Origin: Phlyctochytrium arcticum
Taxonomy: Eukaryota; Chytridiomycota; Chytridiomycetes; Chytridiales; Chytridiaceae
Assembly (NCBI GenBank): GCA_025602905.1
Contig: JAHLKI010000031.1
Location: 62,001-126,000 of the forward strand
DNA length: 64,000 bases
Reading direction: 5' to 3'
Made by a program: the position numbers and the translations under genes. This document shows positions 42,440 to 55,684 of this stretch, piece after piece; positions within the stretch are counted from its first letter, which is position 1, and each line of letters begins with the position of its first letter. The notes below the pieces were generated by a model. The model was not told the DNA's origin. It ran no database searches and saw only the letters and a program-made list of their open reading frames with translations.

Positions 42440-44420
42440 TCATGAAGAAACATCTGGTTTTTTGCTCAAAGCAGGAACTCCACTGTCTATATACGGAGCA
42501 GCTTGACCTGAAAATCGTACCAACCTTTCCCCACGACGCAATCAAAGGAAAAGAGACGCTCTTCGACGAATTTAACCGAAAAAAATTCCTTTGGACGAAT
42601 ACGCTGTACAAATCAAGACAGCCGACGATATCATGTTACGGCTGCCCTGGATTTTCTCAAGATGGCCGATTTCGCGACGACACCGAGGTCCGCAAGATGA
42701 ACACACAGTACCAAAAGCTGTGGGCGCGGAGCACAAGAGAACCAGTGAAAAGCTGAAGCCTCTCCAAGACCGCATCAAAGCTCTGGAGCAACAAAACAAG
42801 CATCTGGTCTTGCAAGTTGACGAACCGTCGAACGTCGGCCCCCGCAGTACTCCCACATCAGCTGGTATGTCTTTTATTCATATATGTATTCAACTTGGGA
42901 TTTGTTGCTAATTTTCATATCTTTTTTTCCCACAGACGCGTCAGACGCTGCATTTACGAGCCTTCTTGCGTCCTCATCAAGCACTGTTCCACTATCCACT
43001 TCTATTTTCAAGAATGGTCCCGCGAAAGATGGCATATCTGATATTCACCAGCTCAACCGTTGGGAATAGAAAAACGGGACCATCAGCGTTTTGCAGAACA
43101 TCTCCTCTATTCGGGCAGGCGTATGTCGATGAACTGCTGGAGACTGCGCACCCCAACCGAATTTTAGAGGTGCGCTGGATGCGTGGAAGATGTCAAAAGT
43201 GTGGCAAGGTGGCCTCCACAGGATACAACAAGAATGCGCCCCAAGCAAACGCTGCTAGTCAGGAAGTAGAAGAGTTTCTATTCATGGCCGGAGCGGATCC
43301 CAATCATGGAACATTGGCTCAGCAGGCTGTCGAGGAAGGCCTCGAAAGAAAAATACCATTGCCAAAGACAGCCGTGTCGCTGCAAATCACGGAAGACACA
43401 TTGATGAAGTTGTCGTCAGATGAGGTAAATTTCCAATCTGTAACGAATTTTATTTTCGAGTGATCTCACCTTTCAGTTGACCGACCAGGTGCGAGAACCT
43501 CCACTGCCCGATGTAGCTACAGTAACGGTCGACTTGACGACCAATGAGGTACGAAATAGCCGGTCCAGTGTGTCCTTTTTTGAATCAAAAGTTGCTCAGA
43601 TGTGTTCCTTTTCTTTCAGATTCTTTCCGATGAAGAAAGGCCCGAACAAATCAATTACAAGATATTCCAGCGTCTGCACGCCGAAAAACTGATACTCGCA
43701 AACGAACCTTTGGAGTATCCGCCGACGTCCAACGGTGGCGTCGCGGTGCTATATCATACCGCTGGGTGGAAAGACCGCACTGCGGCATTTAAGGATATCC
43801 AATACTCGGTCGGGGAGCCAGGTGGCACCAACACGGTTCTGTGATGAGATACTTTCATGGCCCGATGCCATGCATGAAAGTTGCCCAACTTGCCACTTCT
43901 TCGTCCAGAAGATCTTCAAGCTCCCATTCAGCTTGACCCCTTACCTTCGGTGCCTCCTCAACAATTTCGCTACTCCCTTCTTCTGTGTTTCCAAACCACT
44001 AGAACCACTGCAAACTGGGAAGATCCGAAGAAGGACAAATGTCTTATGGACGTCCTCACCAAACGTCTGCAGGGCAGGCCAGAAGGCCGACAATGGCTTC
44101 AAAAAGCAGACGAGGAATGTGGGCACAAATTAAGGACAGTCAAGGCGTACTTGCTGAGGCGCATAAATCAACCGTTGCTGTTGAACCCTTGGTTCAGGAA
44201 GGAGTAACAAAGCGTGTTCAGATCCTTACCAGCGCGTTGTCTGAGGCAACGAGAACTCCGAAACGGCCGCGCACATTCGAAGTACTCACCCTTGAACCGC
44301 AAACACCGCCGTCACGACCTTCCGCACCAGTCTCCAATCCCTTCTGGGTCTGTGATGAGGATTTTCGCAGCCTGGAAGATGATGAGGCTTTGGGATCCCA
44401 GCTGTGCACTGAACTGTGAC
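42440..44420 (+). pseudogene. Decayed multi-exon gene, family not recognised
   Basis: The + strand carries coding-like segments in different frames: a coiled coil (EKLKPLQDRIKALEQQNKHL), a segment ending DIHQLNRWE, VRWMRGRCQKCGKVAS with a CxxC pair, and NYKIFQRLHAEKLILANEP with LYHTAGWKDRTAAFKDIQYS. Further on come WLQKADEECGHK and SEATRTPKRPRTFEV. Three introns still look valid: about 42867-42935, 43424-43474 and 43547-43619 (GTACGA...TTTCAG). Single-base shifts interrupt the exons near 43,065 and 43,125. It was therefore a spliced cellular gene that has lost its frame. Alternatively it is the upstream part of the copia relic that follows, which I consider less likely given the introns. Confidence 0.45.
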
Positions 44421-44689
44421 GACCACCTTCAACAAACAATTCAAAGAGTCCTACACTGTCCAGCAAATGAAGTCCCGGTACGCCGCGGGTAAGTAAAGGT
44501 TATAGAACTCATTGATGCTTTTAAAGTTAATTTTTTCTGGATTATCTCCAGAAAACAGTTTTGCATCCAAGTGCGCCGTAGGGGATGTTGTGTAGCGTTG
44601 TCGGCAAAAGCGATCTCGAAGCGTTGGGGAATTGGGGCGGGGTGAAGGGGCTAGTGTCCACCATTGCGCGGAAAAGCGATGATAAACAC

Positions 44690-45210
44690 CGCCGCGCTGC
44701 CGGATACAGCCAAAATGGATCTGCAGTAGTCAAGATTGTGGATACAGTAACTTCATGGAAATGTCCAACGACAATATTTAACATGCAGAAATCCATGCAG
44801 TGGTCACCGAGCAGTACCAATCGGAGACAACGCATTAATTGACTCCGGGACTACCCACTGTATCATCCCATATAGGGAGATGTTCGTTTCACTCAACACA
44901 TCCAAGAAAATCCAACTGAACACTATTTCTGGACCCTCGAACGCAGCTGGGTCAGGTCACGCCCGTCTTCAACTGCCAAACGGAACAAATTTTGGATGTC
45001 CCTGATGCGCTTTACGCCCCCCTTTTCCGCCCGCCTCCTTATTAGCTTTAACACGTCTGCGACTCAATGATACATCGATTTTCACACTCCTACTGGAAGC
45101 AACCTTCACATGAAAAGACACACGAGCCATCCCCAACGAAGCCTGCATTTCGTGTGGTCCACGGGGGATCTGGTCGCGCTGCCGGATACAGCCAAAATGG
45201 ATCGGCGACT
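44690..45210 (+). mobile_element. Ty1/copia retrotransposon relic (protease segment)
   Basis: A frame at 44,826-44,995 reads NALIDSGTTHCIIPYREMF and, farther on, ARLQLPNGTNFGC; after a one-base shift it continues DVPDALYAPLF. This is the copia aspartic protease with its Asp-Ser-Gly active-site triplet and the trailing LxDxLYxP pattern. Gag, integrase and reverse transcriptase are not seen within the window. A 28-base word (cgctgccggatacagccaaa then atggatc) flanks the protease segment as a direct repeat at 44,694 and 45,176, with part of it again at 45,471, so the relic has been partly duplicated or rearranged. Confidence 0.55.
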
Positions 45211-45812
45211 GTCACCGCAAGTCTCCACTCAACCCAATCCGCTCAAGTGCCAAGATCGCATCACTCCTACCGTGCTCCCATCTTATTTCCACTCGTCCCA
45301 TGTGACTTCCATTTTTCTTTATTTTGTGCCATCTGTTCGGCCGTTTGTCCTCGCATTAGTTAGCCTCGTCAGATAGATTACATCGTAGTTCTCATCTTTC
45401 CAACTCTGTACCTTTTGTTATAAAAAGCGCCGTCGAATGGACTTCTCTTCGACGGATAAGCTGAACTGAATGGATCGGCCGTAGTCAAAATTGTAAATTA
45501 TTTGAATTCGCACGCCCCTACTCTTGCATGGTTCTGATAACAATCGACAATGGATACATTGAGTTAGATCCTTGGATAGTTTAGACAGATTTCATGGGTT
45601 TTGAACATAAGGCTGCTTTTTCTGTGAACGTTTGAACTCTCAAACAAGGAATGACTAAATGTGAACATCCACGCTGCCCCCCAAAAAAGCTTTACAGTTT
45701 GAACTTTGACTCTGGGTCTATCCCCTGACTCCGGTGCTGGGCAAATCTGGCATCTGGTACCATTCAATGCTCTTGTTCGTTGTATTAAATTACGATCTAT
45801 CTACAGAATAAT
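45211..45812. other. Intergenic, repeat debris
   Basis: Contains a third partial copy of the 'atggatcgg..gtagtcaa' word near 45,471. No gene recognised. Confidence 0.4.
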
Positions 45813-47731
45813 TTACTTCTTGGTTCCCTCTACCATCTGCTTTTTATGCTGGATTTTCTTGGTATCGACCCGAGCCATGGTACTGATTTTATCCCGTCCA
45901 TAACTCTTTTTCCCATCCGCTCCTTCCTCTCCACCCAAAACCCGCTTCCGCCAGGCCTTCTTGGCCTCCGAGCTGGGTTTTTTCAGATCCAGCATCCATT
46001 CAGGAACATCGCACCCGCTCTCCCTCATGACGTTGACGACGGCTTTCAGGTATGGTGCATCCTCTTTGGTGAAATATGTGACGGCTTCACCTGCTCGACC
46101 GGCTCGACCCGTTCGACCGATTCGGTGAACATAGGCAGCAACCGACTGGGGAAAGTCATAGTTGATGACCAAATTGACGCCTTTGAAATCGATACCACGG
46201 CCCATAAGGTCGGTTGCAATGAGAACCCAGGTTTTGCCCTCACGAAAGTGTTGAACAACTTTTTCTCGCTGGGCCTTTGTGCGTTCAGAGTGGATCACGT
46301 CGACATTGATTCCGTCATAGACCAGCTCGTTGAAGAGGTCTTTCGCCCGATCGATGGATTGGACAAAGATCAGGACAGGGGGTTTGAGACCGCCGGTTTG
46401 AATCAGTTGGCGGATGGCAATCAATTTGCCGTTTTCCTGACCTACGTAGAGGAGCTTCTGATTGATTGTCTCAGTAGCAGCATTTCTGAAATAAACCAGT
46501 TAGAACCGTTCAAAACAAAGGCCAAGATACAAAAAATAACATACTTTTGACCAATAACAACCCGGACGGGATCTCGCATGAACGTTTTGGCCATGCTTTC
46601 GACTCCTGACGAAATTGTCGCCGAGAACAATGCTCGGTTAACACCAGTCTTTCCATTCTCTGGTTCCGGGCACGCGGCCAAAATCTCATCAATCTGGTCG
46701 AGGAATCCCAACTCTAGCAATTTGTCGGCTTCATCGAGTACTAGGTGCTTGACACGCGCAAGGGACAGTCCTTGCTGTTGTATAGCATGAACAAGACGCT
46801 TGGGAGTAGAGATGAGGATATCAAAGTTGTTGAGGGCTATAGAGAGATGCGAGGATGATGTGCCGGCACTAGGAGTAGTTGATGATGTTGATGGATTTGA
46901 GGTGGCGGGCACATCGGTGGGAGTAGAGGACATTTTGGTAAGAACACAGACTTTGAAGGGTTTCGTCTTGACGAGCTTTTGGAGTTCACGGTGAATTTGA
47001 CTAGCCAGTTCGCGGGTTGGACATATAATAACGGCTCTTATCCCCTTTCGCTGTTTCGACCCATCCGCGTCCTCCTCATCCTCGCCACCCTTCTTCTTTC
47101 GAGTTTGACTGCCACCAGGCTGCCGTAATGAATGAACAATGGGTAACAGGTATGCCAGCGTTTTACCGCTTCCCGTGGGCGCGCATGCCATGAGATCGCG
47201 GCCGTGCAGCAAAATGGGAATGGCCTGCAGCTGGATGGGGGTAGGGGTGGTATACTCGTGCTCGATCAAGTTGCGGGCCAGGAAAGGGCGCAGTGAGAAT
47301 CGGGGACGCAGTTCGGCAAAGGATTGCAAAGGGTTGGGGATGTCGGTTCCGTAGATGCGAATTTTGTGTTGCTTTCGGTAGATGGAGGCTGCTTCGACTG
47401 ATGCAAAAGGGGTGTAGTCAATCACCTCTTCTGCTTTCTTGCCATCACTCCTTTTGCTCTTTTTTGATTTTGCCTTATCCTCACTCTCCTCGTCATCATC
47501 GTCGTTCTTTCGCTTCACCGATGCATCCTTCACTGCCGGTGGTGGTGCTTCCTGAACATTGAAAAAGTCCAACTCTGCCGCCACTTCTGAATCGCCAGCG
47601 ATGCCTGCTACTGCTGAGCCATTGTCAAGAATCGTCCTCGATTGTTCAGGTGCCTTGAATACTTCAACGTCTTCGCGGAAACGTTTTCGATCAAACTTGG
47701 CTCCCGTGCCCAAAACCCTAAAGATGTCCAT
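45813..47731 (-). CDS. ROK1: DEAD-box RNA helicase, ROK1/DDX52 type
   Basis: ATP-dependent RNA helicase expected to act in the nucleolus in early 18S rRNA processing and release of snoRNA from pre-40S particles. Exon 1 is 47731-46545 and exon 2 is 46485-45813, 619 aa. The 59-nt intron is GTATGT...TTTCAG. The start [14 protein letters not shown] matches the characteristic Rok1 N-terminus. Motifs in order: Q motif ([13 protein letters not shown]), I (APTGSGKT), Ia (PTRELASQ), II ([13 protein letters not shown]), III (FSATI), IV ([11 protein letters not shown]), V ([11 protein letters not shown]) and VI ([13 protein letters not shown]). An acidic/basic insert lies after residue 60 and a second, Ser/Thr-rich insert between Ia and Ib. 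A basic tail follows the helicase core. Family assignment is firm; the process is from yeast Rok1. Confidence 0.92.
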
Positions 47732-47867
47732 GTTTGCCCAAGAGACTTGACTCAAGTGACCCAGAGTATTCCGATACGTTCCTTTATGATGTTGAAGTCG
47801 CTCAAGGCCTCCTTCGCAGACAATTTCCTTCAGGTTTTACCCCAACTTTGAGCCCAAAAAGAAATAT

Positions 47868-48280
47868 CAAAATCCTAGTGCTGTGCCACCTGCGTGTTTG
47901 TCACTTTTGAGTCTTGACGAATTTGTGGAGAGCATTGATTGTGGAGAGCATTGACAGTTCAGCTGACAGTTCAATTCAGCACATCGAAAGACTGTCATAA
48001 ATAAACGCTGGTTTCCCGGATATCATCGCTTATCGAAGTCTTTCAAGGACATTCTACGTGGAGGAGCAGAGTCTTGTTACCAGATTGTCGCCGGATCGTC
48101 AACTTTTTGTGCTGTATGGCTGCGAACCGGAACAGCACAAGAGGTTGCCGATCCAAAGCGGAAAGAGTAGCCAGAGAAGGGCGAAAAGACTCCTCACGGT
48201 ACGAGCGACTGCTCTGAAAAAGTACAATCGGGTATGTACTTCAAGTTGCATCAGGCGTCTCTAGATCTAATCAACATTTT
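47868..48280 (+). pseudogene. Truncated copy of the tah18 promoter, first exon and first intron
   Basis: Matches 53,278-53,690 over the shared start 'gtgctgtgccacctgcgtg', a diverged leader and exon 1. The ATG has become TTG. The FMN-loop codons have shifted frame ([15 protein letters not shown] becomes YGCEPEQHKR...). The exon end KKYNR plus the donor gtatgt and the intron text 'tctagatctaatcaacattttg' are retained. Similarity ends just before the acceptor, where the HNH-type gene begins. It cannot make a diflavin enzyme. Confidence 0.8.
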
Positions 48281-48282
48281 GC

Positions 48283-49861
48283 TTGTTCGCACCGCACAGC
48301 TTTATCACGGCCCTGAGCTGTCCAGAATGCGTAAACCGTAGGATCGCGGTACATCGACGCAACCAACTCGTCCAGCAACTCGTTGATAAAGCGCGTATAC
48401 CGCACAAGGATGCGTACGACTACCCACGCACTGATGATCTCGCGCTCGACAAAGTCGAAATTATTTGCAAGGCACCAGGGCACAAGCCTTTCTTGCAGCA
48501 TCTGAAACCGCACACGGAAGGTGTCCAGTGTCCGCTGTGCAGGGAAGAGTCCCTGGCGCCCACAACCGACGACCCCATTTCTGCTGCAAAGCAGATCTAT
48601 GGCGACAAATGTGCGTATCAAGAAAGCGCATTCGGTCGCAGCGACCTGCCCATTCCCATCAGTTGTCGCCGCCCAGAGCATGGCGTGTTTCAAGCCACGG
48701 CCTACGCTCATCTACACATTGGCGGAGCTTGTCCGCTTTATCCAGATCTACCCGGAAACATCACTGGCCTGTTTTGCCACAAGTCAGACGCTGACACACC
48801 CATGCGGGCAATCAAGCGCCAAAAACTGGCTGTCGTGGCTGACAGTCTGCCTGAGGCGGCTGGGACCCTCCGCGAATGCCCCGTGTGTGAAAGCCCGGAT
48901 CGTTGGCTCTCGGGACGCAGTTGCCCAAGTTGCCGGAAGTTGGCCGATGCCGCGACAAGAAGCACGTTGGAGAGATCACCTCCGTGATGACGTGACGCGC
49001 CCTGCCTTCATCGCGTTCCCTCGCCGCTCGCTGTCGGATGTGGTTACGGACATCCTGCCTGAAGAGACGTACGACTTTCACAATGCAGAGGAGGACAGCA
49101 GAGCCGTACTGGATCTCTTGGAGTACTTGAGGGGTTGGTATGCAAGGACAGCAACGTGTTTGTCGTACGTGCAGCCGAGCGAAAAGGAATGGCGGCCATT
49201 TGCGAACTTACGAAAGAGGATTTCATTGCCTTGTGGAACGACCAATCCGGTTACCGGAATTGCTATGTCGCATGCCCCCGCAATTGACTGGCGAGCATCC
49301 CCCGAACGCCTGGACGAGTCCCTTGGCTATATCGCGGGAAACTGCGTCCTTATTATCAGCGAGCTCAATACGTCTGCACAGTGGTCACACCCCAAGATCA
49401 CCCATATGGTCAAGGCGTTGCTCAGTGTGGTGAATGGCGCTACCGCGCATGATGAAAACGTGCAGCAGCTCCCGAAATCTGCTCTTCACCGATTCTTGCG
49501 CACGTTGCTCAAGGACGCCAAATGGAATATCTCCAAAAAGGCGGCGTTTCGCAACCTGACGTGCGATCTGACAGTTGACGAACTTACCGACATCTTCGTC
49601 GCTCAAAACGGTCGGTGTTTCTACAGTGGTATGCCACTGAACATTGGAATGGGTTCGCATCTCTCGTGGGCAGGTTCTGTGGAGCGGCTGGATGTGTTTC
49701 GTGGCTACACCAAGAGCAATTGCGCGCTGATATGCCGCGAATTTCAAGCATGCGATCGATCGTCCATCATTGTGTACTCGAACGGAGGGGGAACCTTCTG
49801 GACACCTGAGAAACTCCGCCACTTTTTCACAATGGCCGTCTTGTGGTCGCATGAGAAATGA
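48283..49861 (+). pseudogene. Frameshifted DUF723-zinc/HNH endonuclease-like gene of giant-virus type
   Basis: Frame 1 (to 48,987) has SCPECVNRR. Two copies follow of a module with Asp-Lys...Tyr-Asp-Tyr, Ile-x-Cys, His-x-x-Phe-x-Gln-x3-His-Leu and CPxC: YDYPRTDDLALDKVEIICKA with CPLCREE, then QIYGDKCAYQESAFGRSD with GACPLY, where the last Cys is Tyr. A zinc ribbon ECPVCESPDRWLSGRSCPSC ends frame 1. Frame 2 takes over near 48,945. A third frame supplies CELTKEDFIALWNDQSG at ~49,200, and frame 2 returns by 49,245 with WRASPERLDESLGYIAGNCV. After a spacer a second HNH-like copy reads QNGRCFYSGMPL, SVERLDVFRGYTKSNCALIC. The modules resemble treble-clef/HNH nucleases of phytoplankton-infecting giant viruses. 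At least three frame changes without splice sites make it a probable pseudogene. A start codon is not evident. Confidence 0.7.
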
Positions 49862-50577
49862 ATCCACTGCTGGCAAAGTCCTCCCATTATTTTCTTCATT
49901 TCACTTCATCTTTCCTTTTTTGGACTCCCCTTCTTTCATTCATATCCTGTGTTGCTTTTCCTCGCGCTTTTTTTCATTTCCTTTGAAGATATTATATCCA
50001 GTGTCATGAATTTTCTTTGCTTAATCTTTCTGGTTTCTTTCGTTTGTGATGAAGACACGCCTTTGTTCGATGTCTGGATGTGATTTCAGTTCTACTTCTG
50101 TGGGTTGGGCTGGTCGCTAGCAGATTGTGAATATGAGATTTTCTGTATTCTTTGCTTTTGCTACTTCTGCTTTATTTGTTAAATATGTACGTCGTCGCAA
50201 GGAACAAGGATGACTATTTACAGCGTTGAAATACACGTATTATGCGATCAACTATTAACCGGCAAGACCCCACCGGAACTGGCGGTTGGTGATCTCTAGC
50301 CCATTGAATAGTGGCGGTGTTCGATAGATTACTTGAGAGGAATACAGTATTGAAGCTTGACATTATAACTTGGATACCATATGATGCTAACGGACCCCTG
50401 GTGGGTTGGCGCGGCAGGCTGCTATGGTCGGATAATTTCTGCTGAACACAATAAAAAAACTAGCCAGAGGCTATGAAAAATAGCCAGACAGAATACGAAG
50501 AACTCCCACCTTTAGAAATGAAAAGGCGCGGTGCATTTACTGCTCGTTTTGGCCGTAAGGCTCATTGCTGTAATGCT
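49862..50577. other. Ankyrin-module downstream block, copy 3
   Basis: Holds 'ggttgggctggtcgctagcagattgtgaatatgag' (~50,103) and 'cccaccgga..actgg' (~50,270), shared with the 21-kb and 29-kb copies. No gene of its own recognised; probably 3' flank of the ankyrin gene. Confidence 0.45.
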
Positions 50578-53202
50578 TCATATATCCTCATGCATGCCAG
50601 TGTAGTCATTTGTTTGCAATTTGCCGAGAAGATTAGGTTGTGTAAATCGTCGACTATAATCAAAATACACGTAGGCATCATCTTTCGACGAAAATAACTG
50701 TGCATCCTGAAGGGGAACACGTGTCAGGCTGGGTGTGACTGGGAAGATCCGCTGCAAACTGTGATAGTTCTTGGCCGTGTTGCAGCCGACTCTGATGTTG
50801 TCTATACTTGCGTCGTCAGGGTTTCGGTTGACGCCGTCCACCTCGCGCGACCTAACTCGCTTGGCCTTTTTGAATTTGTCTTCCAAGCACCTTCCGCACA
50901 TGGCATGACCTTCACGATTGAAGATGAGAGTGGTATAGTTCGCGGCAATATGCAGCGAGCCTTGGCACACAACTGGTTTGGTCGTGGAACAGATGTTGGG
51001 TCAGCAAACAGTGCGCCTTCTTGTTTGAGCTCCCCCTCGTCGGTATCCATGGCCTCTGAATCCGAATCCGCGTCCGAAACTTCAAGGTGATTCCATAGTA
51101 GCATGTGATGACTCGTCTTTGGAACTAGCCTTGTCGTGGTGAATTTTGGCACAAGTACACTTATCGGGGTCCAGGTCATGGTAAATAGCCGGGAGCAACA
51201 CGTTACTAAAATCAAAGGGCGAGTATCGTACTCCTACCCCCCCAAGGTATCGGAGAAGAGCATGGTCATTTGCGATGAATGCCGGCTTCAGTAGAATAAG
51301 CGCAAGCTCATTTGCATCGTAAGTGTACTGGGTTTGTCTGAGGAGCTTTAAAATGACATGGTCTCCGTCGTCAACCGCCCGCTTTACTGCACTTCGCCAG
51401 AGCCATTCTTCGCGGATAGAAATACTGTATTTTGAAGAGGGGCTTTTCTATTGATGCAATGTTACATTTTCGGCAGGCGAGGTTGGAATCAACGAGCGGA
51501 CTACATCATGATGTCCTTGTTGGACAGCAATACCGAGCCAACGCTGCTTCAGTTTGTCGTGAGCGTAGAAGAACCCACCATCAGGGTATGATGGCCCCGT
51601 TAGCGCATCCCGGATGATCGCAAACAAAACTTGCTCATTCCGTTCAAGGGCTTCAGTACAGATGGTATGGGCAAAGTATCTGGGAATAGTATTGCAGTCT
51701 GGCAATGCTGCGCATGTCACCAGTTCGTTTTAAAGGTCCTGTTTCAACGACAAACTCTGGTTACCGTCGGCCATCAAACGCATTGTAAGCAAGCATGTGC
51801 GACGCAAGGCAATAACTGCAGCCATCTGCGTTTCCGGATCTAGACCAATGGGGGCCACGACGGCTTCCATCAGCCGCAACTTGGAGTGGACAATCAGATT
51901 GAAGAAGACGTCAGCCAATGCAGACATTTCCCATCTCAAAGCAAGAGTTTCACTTGTCGGAAGCAGAAGTTCTCGACATCTGCTCATTACTCGAATCAAG
52001 ACCGGGCTGCGGGAAATCGGAAAGATAACATCCTTTAAAAGTATAGGCCTGGCCTCTGGTACATTTTCGATAATGTGCCAAAGAAGCTTCTCCTGCTCAT
52101 CCATCAATGCACATTGTAAAGCGTAGCACATCTCGCTGGGGTGTGCTTTTCTCATTTTGAAGGCGGGATAGCGAAGACATGTGTCGACCACATTCCAGTA
52201 ACGTTCTTGAATTGCATAATAGATGGGCGAACTCTCGTCCTCCTCAATGTCCTCAATGTCAGTCAATGCGCTGAAATTAGCGGTACCGCCTAGCAAGTTC
52301 CACAAATGTATAAAGTGAGACTCTGACTGGCAGATCCCCAAATAGCGTTTCACCTGGATTTTATCGTACGTGGCTCCGTGAAGGATAAGGAAACCTGCAG
52401 CATCCGTATAGCCACGGGACAGAGCGCGCTTGAGAACTTTGTTGCGGCTGTGTTCAGTGATCCCATCTGTCAAAGGCATACACCACTCTAGAATGGGTGC
52501 AGTAGTGGCTGCGTTGAACACCTTGAAGGCGGCCCAAGGTACATGCTCTTTGTCCTTATGCCGTATCAGCTCAAGAAAGTACTTGACCACTTCAAGGTGC
52601 CCGTGAACTGCCGATGATTGAGCATCATCTAATAAGACGGACAGCTCCGGGGGAGGCAGGGTCTTCTCGGTCATAGCTTGAACTATCTCCAACTTTCCAT
52701 ATTCTATAGCCATCTCCATTGCCTGGCGCCGGGTTACGATACCATGTTCGATGAATGGTTCGGTAAGAGGTAAGCTGCCTTTCATGATAGCCAATTCAAC
52801 AGCCGACACCTCCATCTGCTCAGCAGAACCGATATTTCGCTCCAAAAGCAAGCGCAGTATATCGATCTGGTCGAACTGGACGGCAGTTCTGGAAAACGAC
52901 TCCGACAACCGCCCGCCTGGAGAGAATTGAACTCCAGCATCCAAAATCAAATTAACCATGTCTCGCAACCCCAGTGCAATAGCGGTCCGAAGGGCGGCGT
53001 GTCTCGCCGGAAACAAAAGCTTATCGGATCTAAAACAGCAAGAGCAGCTTTCTCGGTCCGAGTGGGGGCCGGTTCGGTGGTGAACAATATCCCATTGACG
53101 GCAGTCCTTCAGAAACCGCCGAACTTTGACAATGCTGTTCGCTTTGACAGCTCTAACTAGGGCAATCTGGCGCCGTCCAAGTTCCAGCGGAGTCATCGGC
53201 AT
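50578..53202 (-). pseudogene. Ankyrin-repeat gene, N-terminal 480 codons intact, C-terminal part disrupted
   Basis: Starts at ATG 53202 (MPMTPLELGRRQIALVRAVK) and is open for 490 codons. Degenerate ankyrin repeats run from about residue 60 to 300 (AALRTAIALGLRDMVNLILD, VELAIMKGSLPLTEPFIEHG, AIEYGKLEIVQAMTE, SAVHGHLEVVKYFLELI, ALSRGYTDAAGFLILHGATY). After GNQSLSLKQDL comes TAA, but the same frame continues with ankyrin-like sequence (RWLGIAVQQGHHDVVRSLI). A 57-nt GTAACC...CGCAG intron would remove the first stop. Further in-frame TAG (~51,446) and TGA (~51,089) codons have no such escape. After a shift, FNREGHAMCGRCLEDKFKKA and a C-terminal tail to 50,578 are also present in the 30-kb paralogue, so they were coding. 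Ankyrin repeats mediate protein binding; no other domain was found. A truncated 490-aa product is possible. Confidence 0.6.
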
Positions 53203-53277
53203 TTTTGATTGTGTCTTGCTTTCCAGATCCGACCAATGAGGTTGCCTTTTGATCTGAATTCAGATCTGAATTCCCCT

Positions 53278-55574
<2,297 letters not shown>

Positions 55575-55684
55575 TGGTGCGAAAGTGTGAAATAACTTTA
55601 CTATGTACAAATGTATATATGCAACAGGTCCAGGATCGGGCAAATAGATGAATACGTCCAGGTGTTCTCGTAACAAATTCAGAT

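Noticed and set aside
44585..45376. Separate small genes around the copia relic
   Set aside because: Frames share the duplicated word and protease debris, with stops and shifts; they are parts of a decayed retroelement.
48058..49861. Fusion transcript from the duplicated tah18 exon into the HNH-like gene
   Set aside because: The retained donor and the CACAG acceptor at ~48,299 join in the wrong phase and reach a stop after 13 codons.
50578..51730. Reassigned nuclear stop codon (for example TAG/TAA = Gln) to explain stops in the ankyrin gene
   Set aside because: TAA, TAG and TGA all occur, and the intact genes (Ras GEF, ROK1, BCS1, Tah18, NoxR) use ordinary stops and have none internally.
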